A DNA stretch of 64,000 nt, from positions 1,798,001-1,862,000 of the forward strand of contig NZ_CP092915.1 in NCBI RefSeq assembly GCF_022557175.1. Reading direction: 5' to 3'. Positions 38,701 through 47,357 of the stretch are shown in pieces; position 1 is the stretch's first letter; each line of letters opens with the position of its first letter. The DNA comes from Mycolicibacterium sp. YH-1. GTDB taxonomy: Bacteria; Actinomycetota; Actinomycetes; Mycobacteriales; Mycobacteriaceae. The translations under genes and the position numbers were made by a program. The notes beneath the pieces are model-generated. The model was given only the letters and a program-made list of their open reading frames with translations. It had not been told where the DNA came from and did not search any database.

Positions 38701-40310
38701 GCGAGGCACTCCGACCGGCCGACACCATTCTGTTGGGGAGAACGTTCACCGCCGACCCGCAGCGGCCCATGGCGCACGGTGTGGCAATGCGTGACGGCAT
38801 CATCACCGCCGTCGGGAGCGCCGACGAACTCGCCGACCACACCGGTCCCGCTACCGATGTCGTCAAGTGCGAGGGACTGATCGCGCCGGCGTTCCACGAC
38901 GCACACATCCATCTGCTCGAGGGTTCACTCTTCGATTGCGGGGTCAACCTCCACGACGTCGAACCCGCGCAGTACCTGGACGTGATCGGTGCGGCCGCGG
39001 CGCAGTTGCCGCCGGGGGCATGGGTGCGCGGCGGCGGATGGAGCATGGCGGCATTCCCCGCGGGCAGCCCCGATCGGCGTTGGCTCGACGACGTCGTCGG
39101 TGGACGTCCGGCATATCTGACCGCACGCGACGGCCACACCGCATGGGTCAGCACTCGCACCCTGGAACTCGCCGGAATTGATTCGGGTACAACCGATCCG
39201 CCAGGCGGCAGGATCGAGCGCGACGGCGACGGTGAGCCGAGTGGGACGCTGCACGAGACCGCGATGAAGCTTGTCGCCAGCCAGCTTCCGGTGATCACCG
39301 ATGCGGAGTGGGCGCAAGCGCTGGAACTGGGTCAGCGATACCTGCACTCATTGGGAATCGTTGGGTGGCAGGACGCCCGGTTGTCACCGGAGATGCTGGG
39401 CGCCTATCTCGACGCGGAGTCGGAGGGCCGGTTGTCGGCGTACGTCGCCGCCGCGATGCACTGGAACCCCGCCCAGGGGACTGACCAGATCGACGGGCTG
39501 TTGCACTCGCGCAGCCTCGCCACCGGCTCACTGGTGAGCGCGGGCATGGTGAAGCTCTTCGTTGACGGCGTCGTGGAGAACGAGACAGCCGCACTGCACC
39601 AGCCCTACGTCGCCACTCACTCGCACGGCGCACCGCTGTTCGACGACGCCGAGTTGCGCGCGGCGATCGGCAGCTGCGTGGGCGAGGGGTTCAACGTCCA
39701 CGTTCACGCCGTCGGTGATGCGGGGACGACGAGGGCCCTCGACGCGTTCGAGGCCGTTCGGCCCCAGTCGGCGAGATCCGGTCTGCGCCATCAGATCTGT
39801 CACCTACAGGTCGTCGCGGACACCGATGTGCCCCGCTTCGCCGCACTCGATGTCATAGCCAACGTCCAGGCGCTGTGGGCGTGCCGCGATGAACAGAACG
39901 TCAGCCTGTGCGCGCCGCGGCTGGGCCCGGATCGATTTGAGCAGCAGTACCGTTTCGGCGATCTTGCCCGCTCTGGTGCGCGATTGGCCTTCGGCAGCGA
40001 CTGGCGCGTCAGCACGCCGCAACCGCTGGCCCAGATCGAGGTCGCCATCACCCGGCAACCGCCGGGTGATGGCGTCACGGCCAAACTCGGTGAGGGGCAG
40101 GAGTTGAGCCTGACGACCGGTCTACTGGGATTCACCCGTGAGGCCGCATACGCCGCGGGCCTTGACGAGCGGACCGGAACGCTGTCGGTGGGCCGAAGCG
40201 CGGATGTCGTCGTGCTCAATGCCGACCCCTTCACAGTCGCACCGCACGACCTGGCGTCGGTCGAGGCGGATATGACCGTCTTTCAAGGGCGAGTCGTGTT
40301 CACCCGCTAG
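38697..40310 (+). CDS. YtcJ-type amidohydrolase (amidohydrolase_3)
   Basis: A 537-residue metal-dependent hydrolase. The HxH pair is in FHDAHIH (His70, His72), with later ligands in HVHAVGDAGT and HQICHLQ and the catalytic Asp in AFGSDWRV. The composite beta domain closes the protein (VGRSADVVVLNADPF). GTG 38697 overlaps the M24 gene stop by four bases. Together the importer, the M24 enzyme and this enzyme suggest uptake followed by two hydrolytic steps on an amide- or urea-like compound. Substrate unknown. Confidence 0.9.
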   Translation: MSEALRPADTILLGRTFTADPQRPMAHGVAMRDGIITAVGSADELADHTGPATDVVKCEGLIAPAFHDAHIHLLEGSLFDCGVNLHDVEPAQYLDVIGAAAAQLPPGAWVRGGGWSMAAFPAGSPDRRWLDDVVGGRPAYLTARDGHTAWVSTRTLELAGIDSGTTDPPGGRIERDGDGEPSGTLHETAMKLVASQLPVITDAEWAQALELGQRYLHSLGIVGWQDARLSPEMLGAYLDAESEGRLSAYVAAAMHWNPAQGTDQIDGLLHSRSLATGSLVSAGMVKLFVDGVVENETAALHQPYVATHSHGAPLFDDAELRAAIGSCVGEGFNVHVHAVGDAGTTRALDAFEAVRPQSARSGLRHQICHLQVVADTDVPRFAALDVIANVQALWACRDEQNVSLCAPRLGPDRFEQQYRFGDLARSGARLAFGSDWRVSTPQPLAQIEVAITRQPPGDGVTAKLGEGQELSLTTGLLGFTREAAYAAGLDERTGTLSVGRSADVVVLNADPFTVAPHDLASVEADMTVFQGRVVFTR

Positions 40311-40343
40311 CTGCGACCTGCTGCGCCCCTCCCTTCTCAACAA

Positions 40344-40362
40344 TTAGGTTACCCTTACCTAA
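40344..40362. promoter_or_regulatory. IdeR (iron box) site upstream of the siderophore-interacting gene
   Basis: TTAGGTTACCCTTACCTAA is a 19-bp near-palindrome matching the IdeR/DtxR consensus (TTAGGTTAGGCTAACCTAA) at all but a few central positions. It lies 21 bases before the start codon, placed to block transcription when iron is replete. Confidence 0.9.
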
Positions 40363-40382
40363 GTTGAGATGAGAGGTGGGAT

Positions 40383-41105
40383 ATGGCCAACGAGAAGCCC
40401 TCACGGGGGTTCACCGGCGCAATGGTCAAGCTGTGGCGCGGTGGAGACTACGAGCTGACTGTGACCGGGCGCAGCGCGCTGACGCCGAACTACCTTCGCG
40501 TGCACTTCGCGGGCGCCGAACTGCTCGCCGAGCGCGAGCTGCATCCGACGATGTGGGTGCGCGGCTGGTTCCCTGACGGGGTGAAGTCCCACCAGCGGGG
40601 CTACACCCTGGTCAACCCGGATCCGGCAGCAGGCACCGTGGACATCGACTTCGCCATGCACGACGGCATCGCCACGCGGTGGGCCAGGCAGGCGCGCGCC
40701 GGCGATGTTCTCGAGGTGACGGTGCTCGGCAGCAGCTTCAGCCTGCCCGAGCCGGCCCCGGCCGGTTACGTCGTCGTAGGGGACACCGCATCGCTGCCCG
40801 CCATCAACTCGCTGTTGGCCGCCATCGACGATGCCCCCGCCACGGTCTTCCTGGAGGCGTCGCACGACGACGACCGCGAGCTGCCCGTCACGGCCGCCCC
40901 AGGCGCCGAGGTCACCTGGATCGATCGCAAGGCCGGCGGCGAGGCGCTGGTGGAGGCCGTCGCCGAGGCGGCCTTCGACGCGCCGGACCACTTCGGCTGG
41001 GTGGCGTGCGACAACCGGACCACGCGCGCGGTCGCCAGGATCCTCCGCGAGGACTACGGGATTGCGCGCAAATCCACCAAGGCGCAGGCGTACTGGAGCG
41101 CGTGA
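40383..41105 (+). CDS. Siderophore-interacting FAD protein (ViuB-like ferric-siderophore reductase)
   Basis: A 240-residue protein of the SIP family, ferredoxin-reductase-like enzymes that release iron from siderophores using FAD and NAD(P)H. The FAD-binding part has QRGYTLVNPD, and the nucleotide-binding part has VVVGDTASLPAINSLLAAI and FGWVACDNRTTRAVARILRED. It is similar throughout to the N-terminal domain of IrtA at 47358. AGAGGTGGGAT precedes ATG 40383. The IdeR box upstream predicts induction at low iron. It is an independent unit between the amidohydrolase and the sulfatase. Confidence 0.92.
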   Translation: MANEKPSRGFTGAMVKLWRGGDYELTVTGRSALTPNYLRVHFAGAELLAERELHPTMWVRGWFPDGVKSHQRGYTLVNPDPAAGTVDIDFAMHDGIATRWARQARAGDVLEVTVLGSSFSLPEPAPAGYVVVGDTASLPAINSLLAAIDDAPATVFLEASHDDDRELPVTAAPGAEVTWIDRKAGGEALVEAVAEAAFDAPDHFGWVACDNRTTRAVARILREDYGIARKSTKAQAYWSA

Positions 41106-41228
41106 GCCTCGCGGATGGGCCGGCATTCATGATCAACTCATGCGAGCCGGGGGTACGCTAACCGCCTCGGGCCCAGGCAGTGTGGTCCGGGCCGCTCTTG
41201 GGGCGGTTCCTTCGGCGAATGGACAATC

Positions 41229-43604
41229 GTGAGTTCTTTCGAGCAGCCGGAGGTCCGGCGTGACATCCTCCCCATCCCCGACGTCCCGCACGTCGGCCTG
41301 ACGACCTATGACGCCAAGGACCCCGACACCAGCTATCCGCCGATCAGGGACGTGCGACCACCCGCGACGGCGCCCAATGTGCTCGTCATCCTGATCGACG
41401 ACGTCGGCTTCGGTGCCAGCAGTGCCTTCGGCGGCCCGTGCCAGACGCCCAATTTCGAGAGGCTCGCCGCGGGTGGCCTGAAGTACAACCGGTTTCACAC
41501 GACCGCGCTGTGTTCACCGACGCGACAGGCGCTGCTGACCGGGCGGAACCATCACTCCGTCGGCATGGGAAACATCACCGAGACCGCCACCGCAGCACCG
41601 GGTTACACGTCGGTGCTGCCCAACACCAAGGCGCCGCTGCCCTTGACCTTGAAGCTCAACGGCTACTCCACCGCGCAGTTCGGCAAGTGCCACGAGGTGC
41701 CCGTCTGGCAGACCAGCCCGGCCGGTCCCTTCACGGCGTGGCCGACGGGTGGTGGCGGGTTCGAGTACTTCTACGGCTTCATCGGAGGGGAGAACAACCA
41801 GTGGGATCCGGCCCTGTATGAGGGCACCACGCCGATCGAGCCGCCGAAGACGCCTGCCGAGGGTTATCACCTCACCGAGGACCTCACCGACAAGGCGATC
41901 AACTGGGTGGGGCAGCAGAAGGCGCTGCTGCCCGACAAGCCGTTCTTCATGTACTTCGCACCGGGCGCCACGCATGCCCCGCATCACGTGCCCCAGGAGT
42001 GGATCGACAAGTACAAGGGCAAGTTCGCCCATGGCTGGGACCGCCAGCGCGAGATCACCTTTGAACGGCAGAGGGAATTGGGTGTCATCGCGCCCGATTC
42101 AGTGCTGACCCCGCGGGACCCGGAGATTCCGGCCTGGGAGGACACGGATCCGGCGATGCGGCCAGTGCTCGAACGGGAGATGGAGGTGTACGCCGCGTTC
42201 CTGGAGCACACCGATCATCACGTCGGCCGGTTGCTCGACGCCATCGAGCCGATCCTCGATGACACACTGGTGTACCTGATCATCGGCGACAACGGCGCCT
42301 CGGCCGAGGGCACGCTGCAGGGTGCGTTCAACGAGATGGCCAACTTCAACGGCATGGCCGCCATCGAGACGCCCGAGTTCATGATGTCCAAACTCGACGA
42401 GTTCGGCGGCGAGGGCTCCTACGGTCACTACGCGGTCGGATGGGCGTGGGCGATGGACACGCCCTATCAGTGGACCAAGCAGGTCGCATCGCACTGGGGC
42501 GGGACCCGCAACGGCACAATCGTGCACTGGCCCAAGGGGATCAAGGAGAAGGGCGGCCACCGCAACCAGTTCAGCCACGTCATCGATCTCGCGCCGACGG
42601 TGCTGGAGGCGGCGGGCATTCCCGCGCCCACGCTGGTCAACGGAGTTCTGCAGAGCCCCTATGAGGGCACCAGCATGCTGTATAGCTTCAACGACGCCGA
42701 GGCGCCCGAGCGGCACACGACGCAGTACTTCGAGATGTTCTGCAACCGCGGCATTTACCACAAGGGCTGGAGTGCGGTGACCAAACACCGCACGCCGTGG
42801 GCGATGGCCGATGCGGTGATGCCCGCGTTGGACGACGACGTGTGGGAACTGTACGACGGTAACTCCGACTGGACGCAGGCGAACGACCTTTCGAAGGAGT
42901 ATCCGGAGAAACTGCATGAACTGCAGCGTCTTTGGCTGATCGAAGCGGTCAAGTACAACGTGCTCCCGCTGGATGACCGCCAGATCGAGCGCATCAACGC
43001 CGACTCGGCCGGTCGGCCCACCCTGATCAAGGGCAACTCTCAGCTGTTGTTCGGCAATATGGGCCGGCTGTCGGAGAACAGCGTCCTCGACATCAAGAAC
43101 AAGTCCTTCGCTGTGACCTCGGAACTGGAGGTGCCAGCGGGCGGCGCGGAGGGCGTGATCATCGCCCAGGGCGGTCGGTTCGGCGGGTGGAGTCTGTACG
43201 CCAAGGACGGCCGCGCCAAGTTCCACTACAACGTGCTGGGCATCAAGTCGTTCAGCATCGATGCGACCGAGCCCATTCCGACAGGAAAGACCCAGGTACG
43301 GATGGAGTTCGCCTACGACGGAGGCGGTTTCGCCAAGGGCGGCACCGTGACGCTCTACTACGATGGCAACGAAGTCGGCTCCGGGCGGGTCGAACTGACC
43401 CAGGGTTTCGTCTTCTCGGCCGATGAGACCACCGACGTCGGCCGGGAGACCGGGACTACGGTGAGCCCGGACTACACCGCGCACACCAGCAAATTCAACG
43501 GCAAGATCGCCTGGGTTCGAATCGACCTGGGTGAGGACGCCAAGGACGCCGATCACTACATCGAGCCCGACGAGCGCTTCCGGGTGGCGATGGCCCGGCA
43601 GTAA
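41229..43604 (+). CDS. Large arylsulfatase (AtsA-type)
   Basis: A 791-residue type I sulfatase. The active-site motif CSPTR (95-99) followed by LLTGR is the formylglycine signature. Metal ligands are in ILIDDVGFG and IIGDNGASAEG. The C-terminal ~200 residues form a beta-rich domain (GGRFGGWSLYAKDGRAKF). It hydrolyses sulfate esters and needs the formylglycine-generating enzyme encoded elsewhere. There is no signal peptide, so it is cytoplasmic as in other actinobacterial AtsA proteins. GTG 41229 is the listed start. The 123-bp gap before it shows no iron box. Confidence 0.92.
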   Translation: MSSFEQPEVRRDILPIPDVPHVGLTTYDAKDPDTSYPPIRDVRPPATAPNVLVILIDDVGFGASSAFGGPCQTPNFERLAAGGLKYNRFHTTALCSPTRQALLTGRNHHSVGMGNITETATAAPGYTSVLPNTKAPLPLTLKLNGYSTAQFGKCHEVPVWQTSPAGPFTAWPTGGGGFEYFYGFIGGENNQWDPALYEGTTPIEPPKTPAEGYHLTEDLTDKAINWVGQQKALLPDKPFFMYFAPGATHAPHHVPQEWIDKYKGKFAHGWDRQREITFERQRELGVIAPDSVLTPRDPEIPAWEDTDPAMRPVLEREMEVYAAFLEHTDHHVGRLLDAIEPILDDTLVYLIIGDNGASAEGTLQGAFNEMANFNGMAAIETPEFMMSKLDEFGGEGSYGHYAVGWAWAMDTPYQWTKQVASHWGGTRNGTIVHWPKGIKEKGGHRNQFSHVIDLAPTVLEAAGIPAPTLVNGVLQSPYEGTSMLYSFNDAEAPERHTTQYFEMFCNRGIYHKGWSAVTKHRTPWAMADAVMPALDDDVWELYDGNSDWTQANDLSKEYPEKLHELQRLWLIEAVKYNVLPLDDRQIERINADSAGRPTLIKGNSQLLFGNMGRLSENSVLDIKNKSFAVTSELEVPAGGAEGVIIAQGGRFGGWSLYAKDGRAKFHYNVLGIKSFSIDATEPIPTGKTQVRMEFAYDGGGFAKGGTVTLYYDGNEVGSGRVELTQGFVFSADETTDVGRETGTTVSPDYTAHTSKFNGKIAWVRIDLGEDAKDADHYIEPDERFRVAMARQ

Positions 43605-43608
43605 CGGG

Positions 43609-44184
43609 CTAGTCCACGGGCTGCGTCAGCTCGAGCGTCGGCAACACGAAATCCTCGAGCATGGCCCGCTCATCGGCGTCGTCACGTCCGGGGAACACGA
43701 GCAGAGACACCATGACGCGCACCAGCCAACGTGCGCGCCGTTCGACGTCGTCGACTCCCAGCGCCATCAGATATGCCTCGGTGCGCGCCTGGATCACCTC
43801 GGAGCGCTCGGCCATGTCGCCGCCGATCGGTCGCCTGTCGGGGGCGAACCACGCAGAGAGCGCCGGGCTTTCGCGAACCCGGTGGAGCGAGGCGAGGATG
43901 CCGTTGACCAGAAGCTCGCCAGGTGTGCGGGCTTCGCTGCCGGTTTCCAGTGCGCCCAACTCCGCGAACACCCGATGGGCCTCCCGGTGCACGTAGGCCG
44001 TGTAGAGGGCGTCGCGGTTCTCGAAGTAGCGGTACAGCGTGGCACGGGAACAGCCGGACGCCTTGGCGATATCGTTCATGCCAACGCTGCCGGGATCGTC
44101 CCGGGTGAACAGTTCCTCGGCCGCGTCCAGGATCTTCTCTGCGGCCACGTCACCACGGTTGGCGGCCAGCCAGTCGCCCGCCAT
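43609..44184 (-). CDS. TetR-family regulator, Rv1255c-like
   Basis: A 191-residue TetR protein. The helix-turn-helix reads SVGMNDIAKASGCSRATLYRYFENRDALYTAYV (residues ~33-65); the rest is the helical ligand domain. Its ATG overlaps the stop of cyp130 by one base (TAATG), so the pair is translationally coupled and the regulator probably controls cyp130 and itself. It ends four bases from the convergent sulfatase stop. Confidence 0.92.
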   Translation of the reverse strand: MAGDWLAANRGDVAAEKILDAAEELFTRDDPGSVGMNDIAKASGCSRATLYRYFENRDALYTAYVHREAHRVFAELGALETGSEARTPGELLVNGILASLHRVRESPALSAWFAPDRRPIGGDMAERSEVIQARTEAYLMALGVDDVERRARWLVRVMVSLLVFPGRDDADERAMLEDFVLPTLELTQPVD

Positions 44185-45422
44185 TACGTCACCCGAAACG
44201 GGACCGACAGCGGGCGCCGCACGTAACTGCCGCCGGCCCAGACGATTCCGCTCTCATCGACCTCGAAGTCGGGGATCCGCGCCATGAGCTCCTCCAATGC
44301 GACCCGGGACTGCATGCGGGCCGCGGCAGCGCCGAGGCAGTGGTGCGCGCCGTGGCTGAACGTCAGGATGTTGCGCGGTTTGCGCGTCACGTCGAGATCG
44401 GCTGCATTGTCACCGTAGTGGCGCTCGTCGCGGTTGCCGGAGCCGTAGAGCAGCATCGCGCGGCGACCCTCGGGGATGGTGACGTCGCCGATCGTCACGT
44501 CGCGGGTCACGGTACGGCCGAGCATCTGCACGGGGGAGGTGAGGCGCAGCAACTCGTCGACGGAATCGCCTATCAGGTCCGGGTTCTCGGCCAGCAGCCT
44601 GCGTTGGTCGGGGCGCTGGTGTAGCAGCTGCACCGAGCCGCCGAGCATCCCGGTGCTGGTGTCGTTGCCGCCCGTCACCATGGTGAACGTGAACGCCAGG
44701 ATCGACAGCACGCCGGCGATGTCGCCGTCGGCGCCGACGCCCGCGGCCACCAGGTGTGAGACGGTGTCGTCCTCGGGTTCGACGCGGCGACGCTCGATGA
44801 GCGCGGTGAAGTACGCCATCATCCCGCCCAGCGCATCGCCGAGCGTCTCGAGCGCGCCACCGATGCCGCCCTCGGCGGTGTTGGCCGCGACGATCGCATC
44901 GGTCCACCCGTCGAACTGGTCGCGGTCCTCCTCGGGCACCCCGAGGTAGTGCGCGACGACCATCGACGGCAGGGGCTTGAACAGCTCGGCGACGATATCG
45001 CCCCCGCCGGCCGCGCGGATGCGCTCGATTCGCTCGATCACATACTGGCGGACCTTGGGCTCGACGGCCTCCACCTGGCGGGGGGTGAACCCGCGCGACA
45101 CCAACTTGCGGAACTCGGTGTGCACCGGTGGGTCCTGCATGACCATCGGGGGGTTGTCGGCCAGGCCGATCATCTCCAACTCGCCGTAGTTGACGGTCAG
45201 GCCCTGCGCCGAGGAGAAGGTCTGATGGTCGCGCGCGGCGCTGAAGATGTCGGCGTGCCGGGACAGCACGTAGTAGTCGTTCTCGGGCTGCTCCGGCGGT
45301 ACGACGTGGTGCACGGGATCGTGGTCACGCAGCGCGCGGTACATCGGCCACGGGTCGACCCACGTCGCGGGGGTGGACAGCTGGAAGCGCGCCGGCGTGC
45401 TGTGAGACAAAGTGGCTGACAT
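44184..45422 (-). CDS. cyp130: Cytochrome P450, CYP130 family
   Basis: A 412-residue P450. The heme loop FSHGAHHCLG has the iron-ligand Cys at residue 362, and the I-helix motif GGNDTSTG marks oxygen activation. There is no membrane anchor, so this is a soluble bacterial P450 that needs separate ferredoxin and reductase partners, none adjacent. Synteny with the TetR gene and length match Rv1256c (405 residues). The natural substrate of CYP130 is not established. ATG 45422 opens 98 bp from the divergent GntR gene. Confidence 0.9.
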   Translation of the reverse strand: MSATLSHSTPARFQLSTPATWVDPWPMYRALRDHDPVHHVVPPEQPENDYYVLSRHADIFSAARDHQTFSSAQGLTVNYGELEMIGLADNPPMVMQDPPVHTEFRKLVSRGFTPRQVEAVEPKVRQYVIERIERIRAAGGGDIVAELFKPLPSMVVAHYLGVPEEDRDQFDGWTDAIVAANTAEGGIGGALETLGDALGGMMAYFTALIERRRVEPEDDTVSHLVAAGVGADGDIAGVLSILAFTFTMVTGGNDTSTGMLGGSVQLLHQRPDQRRLLAENPDLIGDSVDELLRLTSPVQMLGRTVTRDVTIGDVTIPEGRRAMLLYGSGNRDERHYGDNAADLDVTRKPRNILTFSHGAHHCLGAAAARMQSRVALEELMARIPDFEVDESGIVWAGGSYVRRPLSVPFRVT

Positions 45423-45500
45423 GTCTTATGAATACGACAGTGACGGCTAGATGTCAACCATCGCCTCGCTCCACTGCGCAAACGGGCGTTGATCAAATTA

Positions 45501-45530
45501 ATGCATGCAATAATCGGATTATGGATGCAT
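45501..45530. promoter_or_regulatory. Imperfect dyad overlapping the GntR start codon
   Basis: ATGCATGCAATAAT (45501-45514) and ATTATGGATGCAT (45518-45530) are near reverse complements around cgg. The right arm contains the ATG of the GntR-family gene, so a bound regulator would block initiation. It is a candidate autoregulatory operator, chosen on symmetry and position only. Confidence 0.45.
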
Positions 45531-46168
45531 ACGACGGCCTCCTGGGCTTGATCCGCAGGGGCGAGCTGCGCGGGGACGTCAAAGTCTCCGAGGCGTCGCT
45601 TGCGGCGCGGCTGGGCGTGAGTCGCACCCCCGTGAGAGAGGCACTGCGGGTTCTGGATGCACAACGCCTAGTCGTCAGCCAAGGCCGCGGCGTGCGGGCC
45701 AGGGTGCCGGGTGCTCGGGAGCTCGCGGAGGCGTTCGAGACACGTTGTGCGCTGGAGAGCTTTGCCGCACAGGAAGCGGCAACAGCCCAGCGCGCTGGGC
45801 TGTTGTTGCCAGCACGGTTGCGTGAGGTGGAACGCCTTGCGGTCTCCTGCGACCAGGCGACTCGGGTGGCGGGCGCGCTGGCAGGAGCAGAGGAGAACCG
45901 CACGTTTCACCTGGCCCTCGCGGCACTGGCAGGCAACAGTCAGATCAACGCGTTGCTGACAGCGGTGTGGGACCAGATCATCATCGCCACCCGGGCCGGG
46001 TTGACTACAACGCCCCGAGTGAACGACGTCCACCGCGAGCACGAAGCCATTCTGCAAGCGATCAGCCGCGGGCGACCGGACCAGGCGCGCAGCGCTGTGT
46101 CAGTCCACGTCGATCACACACGAAGAATCTCCCTGAACAGCATCGACGAAACGGAGACCCACGCATGA
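45521..46168 (+). CDS. GntR-family regulator with FCD-type domain
   Basis: A 215-residue regulator. The winged helix reads VSEASLAARLGVSRTPVREALRVLDAQRLV (residues ~22-51). The helical C-terminal domain has ETRCALESFAA, NRTFHLALAALAGN and HREHEAILQAI, the FCD-type pattern whose His/Asp residues bind a metal and small acids. ATG 45521 is within an inverted repeat. Its TGA overlaps the OsmC gene ATG (ATGA), so it most likely controls that gene. Confidence 0.88.
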   Translation: MDAYDGLLGLIRRGELRGDVKVSEASLAARLGVSRTPVREALRVLDAQRLVVSQGRGVRARVPGARELAEAFETRCALESFAAQEAATAQRAGLLLPARLREVERLAVSCDQATRVAGALAGAEENRTFHLALAALAGNSQINALLTAVWDQIIIATRAGLTTTPRVNDVHREHEAILQAISRGRPDQARSAVSVHVDHTRRISLNSIDETETHA

Positions 46169-46665
46169 GCGGCAAGACGCATGAGTACGACGTCAGCATC
46201 GTCTGGACCGGCAACCACGGAACTGGAACGACCGGGTACACGGCCTACGGCCGCGACCACGAGATCCACGCCCCGGCGGCTCCCGCCATTCTCGGCACCG
46301 CGGACCCAGCCTTCCGCGGGGACCCCACGCGGTGGAACCCAGAGCAACTGCAGGTGGCGGCACTGTCGCAGTGCCACATGCTGTGGTATCTCAACCTCGC
46401 CGCCGCAGCGGGGGTCGTCGTCACCGCCTATGAAGATCACGCCCACGGCGTCATGTGCCAGGACGAGGCGGGGGGCGGCCAGTTCGAGTCTGTGACGCTG
46501 CGACCGCGCGTCACAATCACCGTCGACAGCGACCATGAGGCTGCTCTGCGGATACACGCCGACGTGCCCGCGAAGTGCTTCATTGCTCGCTCGGTCAACT
46601 TCCCCGTGCGCCACGAACCGGTCATCACTGTCGAAGGTGCTGCCATGCCTCCGACCCCCGTGTAG
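46165..46665 (+). CDS. OsmC-family peroxidase-like protein
   Basis: A 166-residue OsmC/Ohr-fold protein. The two redox cysteines are visible in AALSQCHMLWYL and PAKCFIARSVNFPV. Such proteins reduce organic hydroperoxides using a catalytic Cys pair, acting as cytoplasmic dimers. Start ATG 46165 overlaps the regulator's stop by four bases. The preceding GntR-type (not MarR/OhrR-type) regulator is unusual and suggests induction by a metabolite rather than by peroxide. A hairpin terminator follows. Confidence 0.88.
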   Translation: MSGKTHEYDVSIVWTGNHGTGTTGYTAYGRDHEIHAPAAPAILGTADPAFRGDPTRWNPEQLQVAALSQCHMLWYLNLAAAAGVVVTAYEDHAHGVMCQDEAGGGQFESVTLRPRVTITVDSDHEAALRIHADVPAKCFIARSVNFPVRHEPVITVEGAAMPPTPV

Positions 46666-46694
46666 GTCATATCCACCACCCGACAACGATCATC

Positions 46695-46728
46695 AGTGGG
46701 GCCAGCCTGGAAATCGGCTGGTCCCACT
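46695..46728 (+). terminator. Hairpin after the GntR-OsmC unit
   Basis: AGTGGGGCCAGCC (46695-46707) pairs with GGCTGGTCCCACT (46716-46728), 13 pairs with one G-U, loop of 8, then a short T-containing tail (gttcttg). It lies 30 bases after the OsmC stop. The rest of the 313-bp gap 46666-46978 is the duplicated leader of the next gene (46838 onward) and about 110 bp with nothing recognised. Confidence 0.75.
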
Positions 46729-46837
46729 GTTCTTGAGTGGACACGTGTCCCACGCGAACGCGGCACTCACGCCACGCCATTGGCTCAAGGTCGCTCAGCT
46801 CGATCTCGGCGCGGGGTGCGCACGGCGCGTGTCGGCC

Positions 46838-46978
46838 GATCGGGGGACACGAAGTTCATCCGGTGTATCCACCGTTCACCCGACAGACGCCGCGCCCGCG
46901 CCGCGACAGAGTCGTCCTATCGCCGGAACGCACTCGGCGGCCACATGAAAACGACACTCAGACAGAGGGATTGATCCT
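46838..46978 (+). repeat. Duplicated leader, copy 1 (upstream of first His-rich peptide gene)
   Basis: The 141 bp align with 51748-51887, with a single 1-base gap and well over half the positions identical. Strongly shared words are ggacacga, cacccgacagacg, gcgaca, atcgccgga and cagacaga[g/a]ggattga next to the start codon. The block presumably carries the promoter and ribosome site. The -10 region may lie near gtcctatcg. No iron box is visible in it. Confidence 0.8.
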
Positions 46979-47218
46979 ATGAGCAACCTGGCTCGCAACT
47001 TCGCCCGGTTTATCGCAATGCCGGCCATCATCGGCGGCGCCGCGCTCGGCGTGGCCGGGATAGCCTCGGCGACGCCCGGTCCGATGACCCCAACCACCAC
47101 GGTCGCGCCGGCGCCGGCCGGCCCGGGTTACCAGTACTCCCCGGAGCACTACGCCACTCCCGCCCCGACGCAGGGCCCCGGCTGGCAGAACCACCACGGA
47201 CCGAATCACATGAACTGA
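46979..47218 (+). CDS. Small secreted Pro/His-rich peptide, copy 1
   Basis: A 79-residue precursor. The signal peptide has a hydrophobic core IIGGAALGVAGIASA, with likely cleavage before TPGPM. The mature ~48 residues are Pro/Thr/Gly-rich with PAGPGYQYSP and end GPGWQNHHGPNHMN, a Trp followed by paired His. AGAGGGATTGA precedes the ATG. It is paralogous to 51888-52112; the two genes flank irtAB in the same orientation and share leader and terminator sequence. No family is recognised. Metal or heme binding is suggested only by the His cluster and location. Confidence 0.8.
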   Translation: MSNLARNFARFIAMPAIIGGAALGVAGIASATPGPMTPTTTVAPAPAGPGYQYSPEHYATPAPTQGPGWQNHHGPNHMN

Positions 47219-47236
47219 CCCCGGGGGGTCGGAGCG

Positions 47237-47269
47237 ACAAGCCCTCCCCGGGCACAGGGGAGGGCTTGT
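47237..47269 (+). terminator. Hairpin after first His-rich peptide gene
   Basis: ACAAGCCCTCCCC (47237-47249) and GGGGAGGGCTTGT (47257-47269) are exact complements with a 7-base loop, 18 bp after the stop codon. It resembles the hairpin after the second peptide gene (shared GCCCTC...GAGGGC core). Confidence 0.88.
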
Positions 47270-47304
47270 TCGCGCCGGGACCTGGCGATCCCACGCGCGG
47301 AGGT

Positions 47305-47322
47305 GGTAAGGCTAGCCTTACC
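47305..47322. promoter_or_regulatory. Iron-box-like palindrome upstream of irtA
   Basis: GGTAAGGCTAGCCTTACC is a perfect 18-bp palindrome 35 bases before the irtA start. The 13-mer GGTAAGGCTAGCC matches the IdeR core (GGTWAGSCTWACC) at 12 of 13 positions, and TTA follows. irtAB is known to be iron-regulated in mycobacteria, so IdeR control is expected. The box differs in spacing from the one at 40344. Confidence 0.8.
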
Positions 47323-47357
47323 GGGAGGGTTTGACGTCGTGGGAAAGAGGATCGCTG

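Noticed and set aside
42099..43556. 485-codon minus-strand frame opposite the arylsulfatase
   Set aside because: Antisense shadow; the plus-strand sulfatase carries the CSPTR active site in the correct frame.
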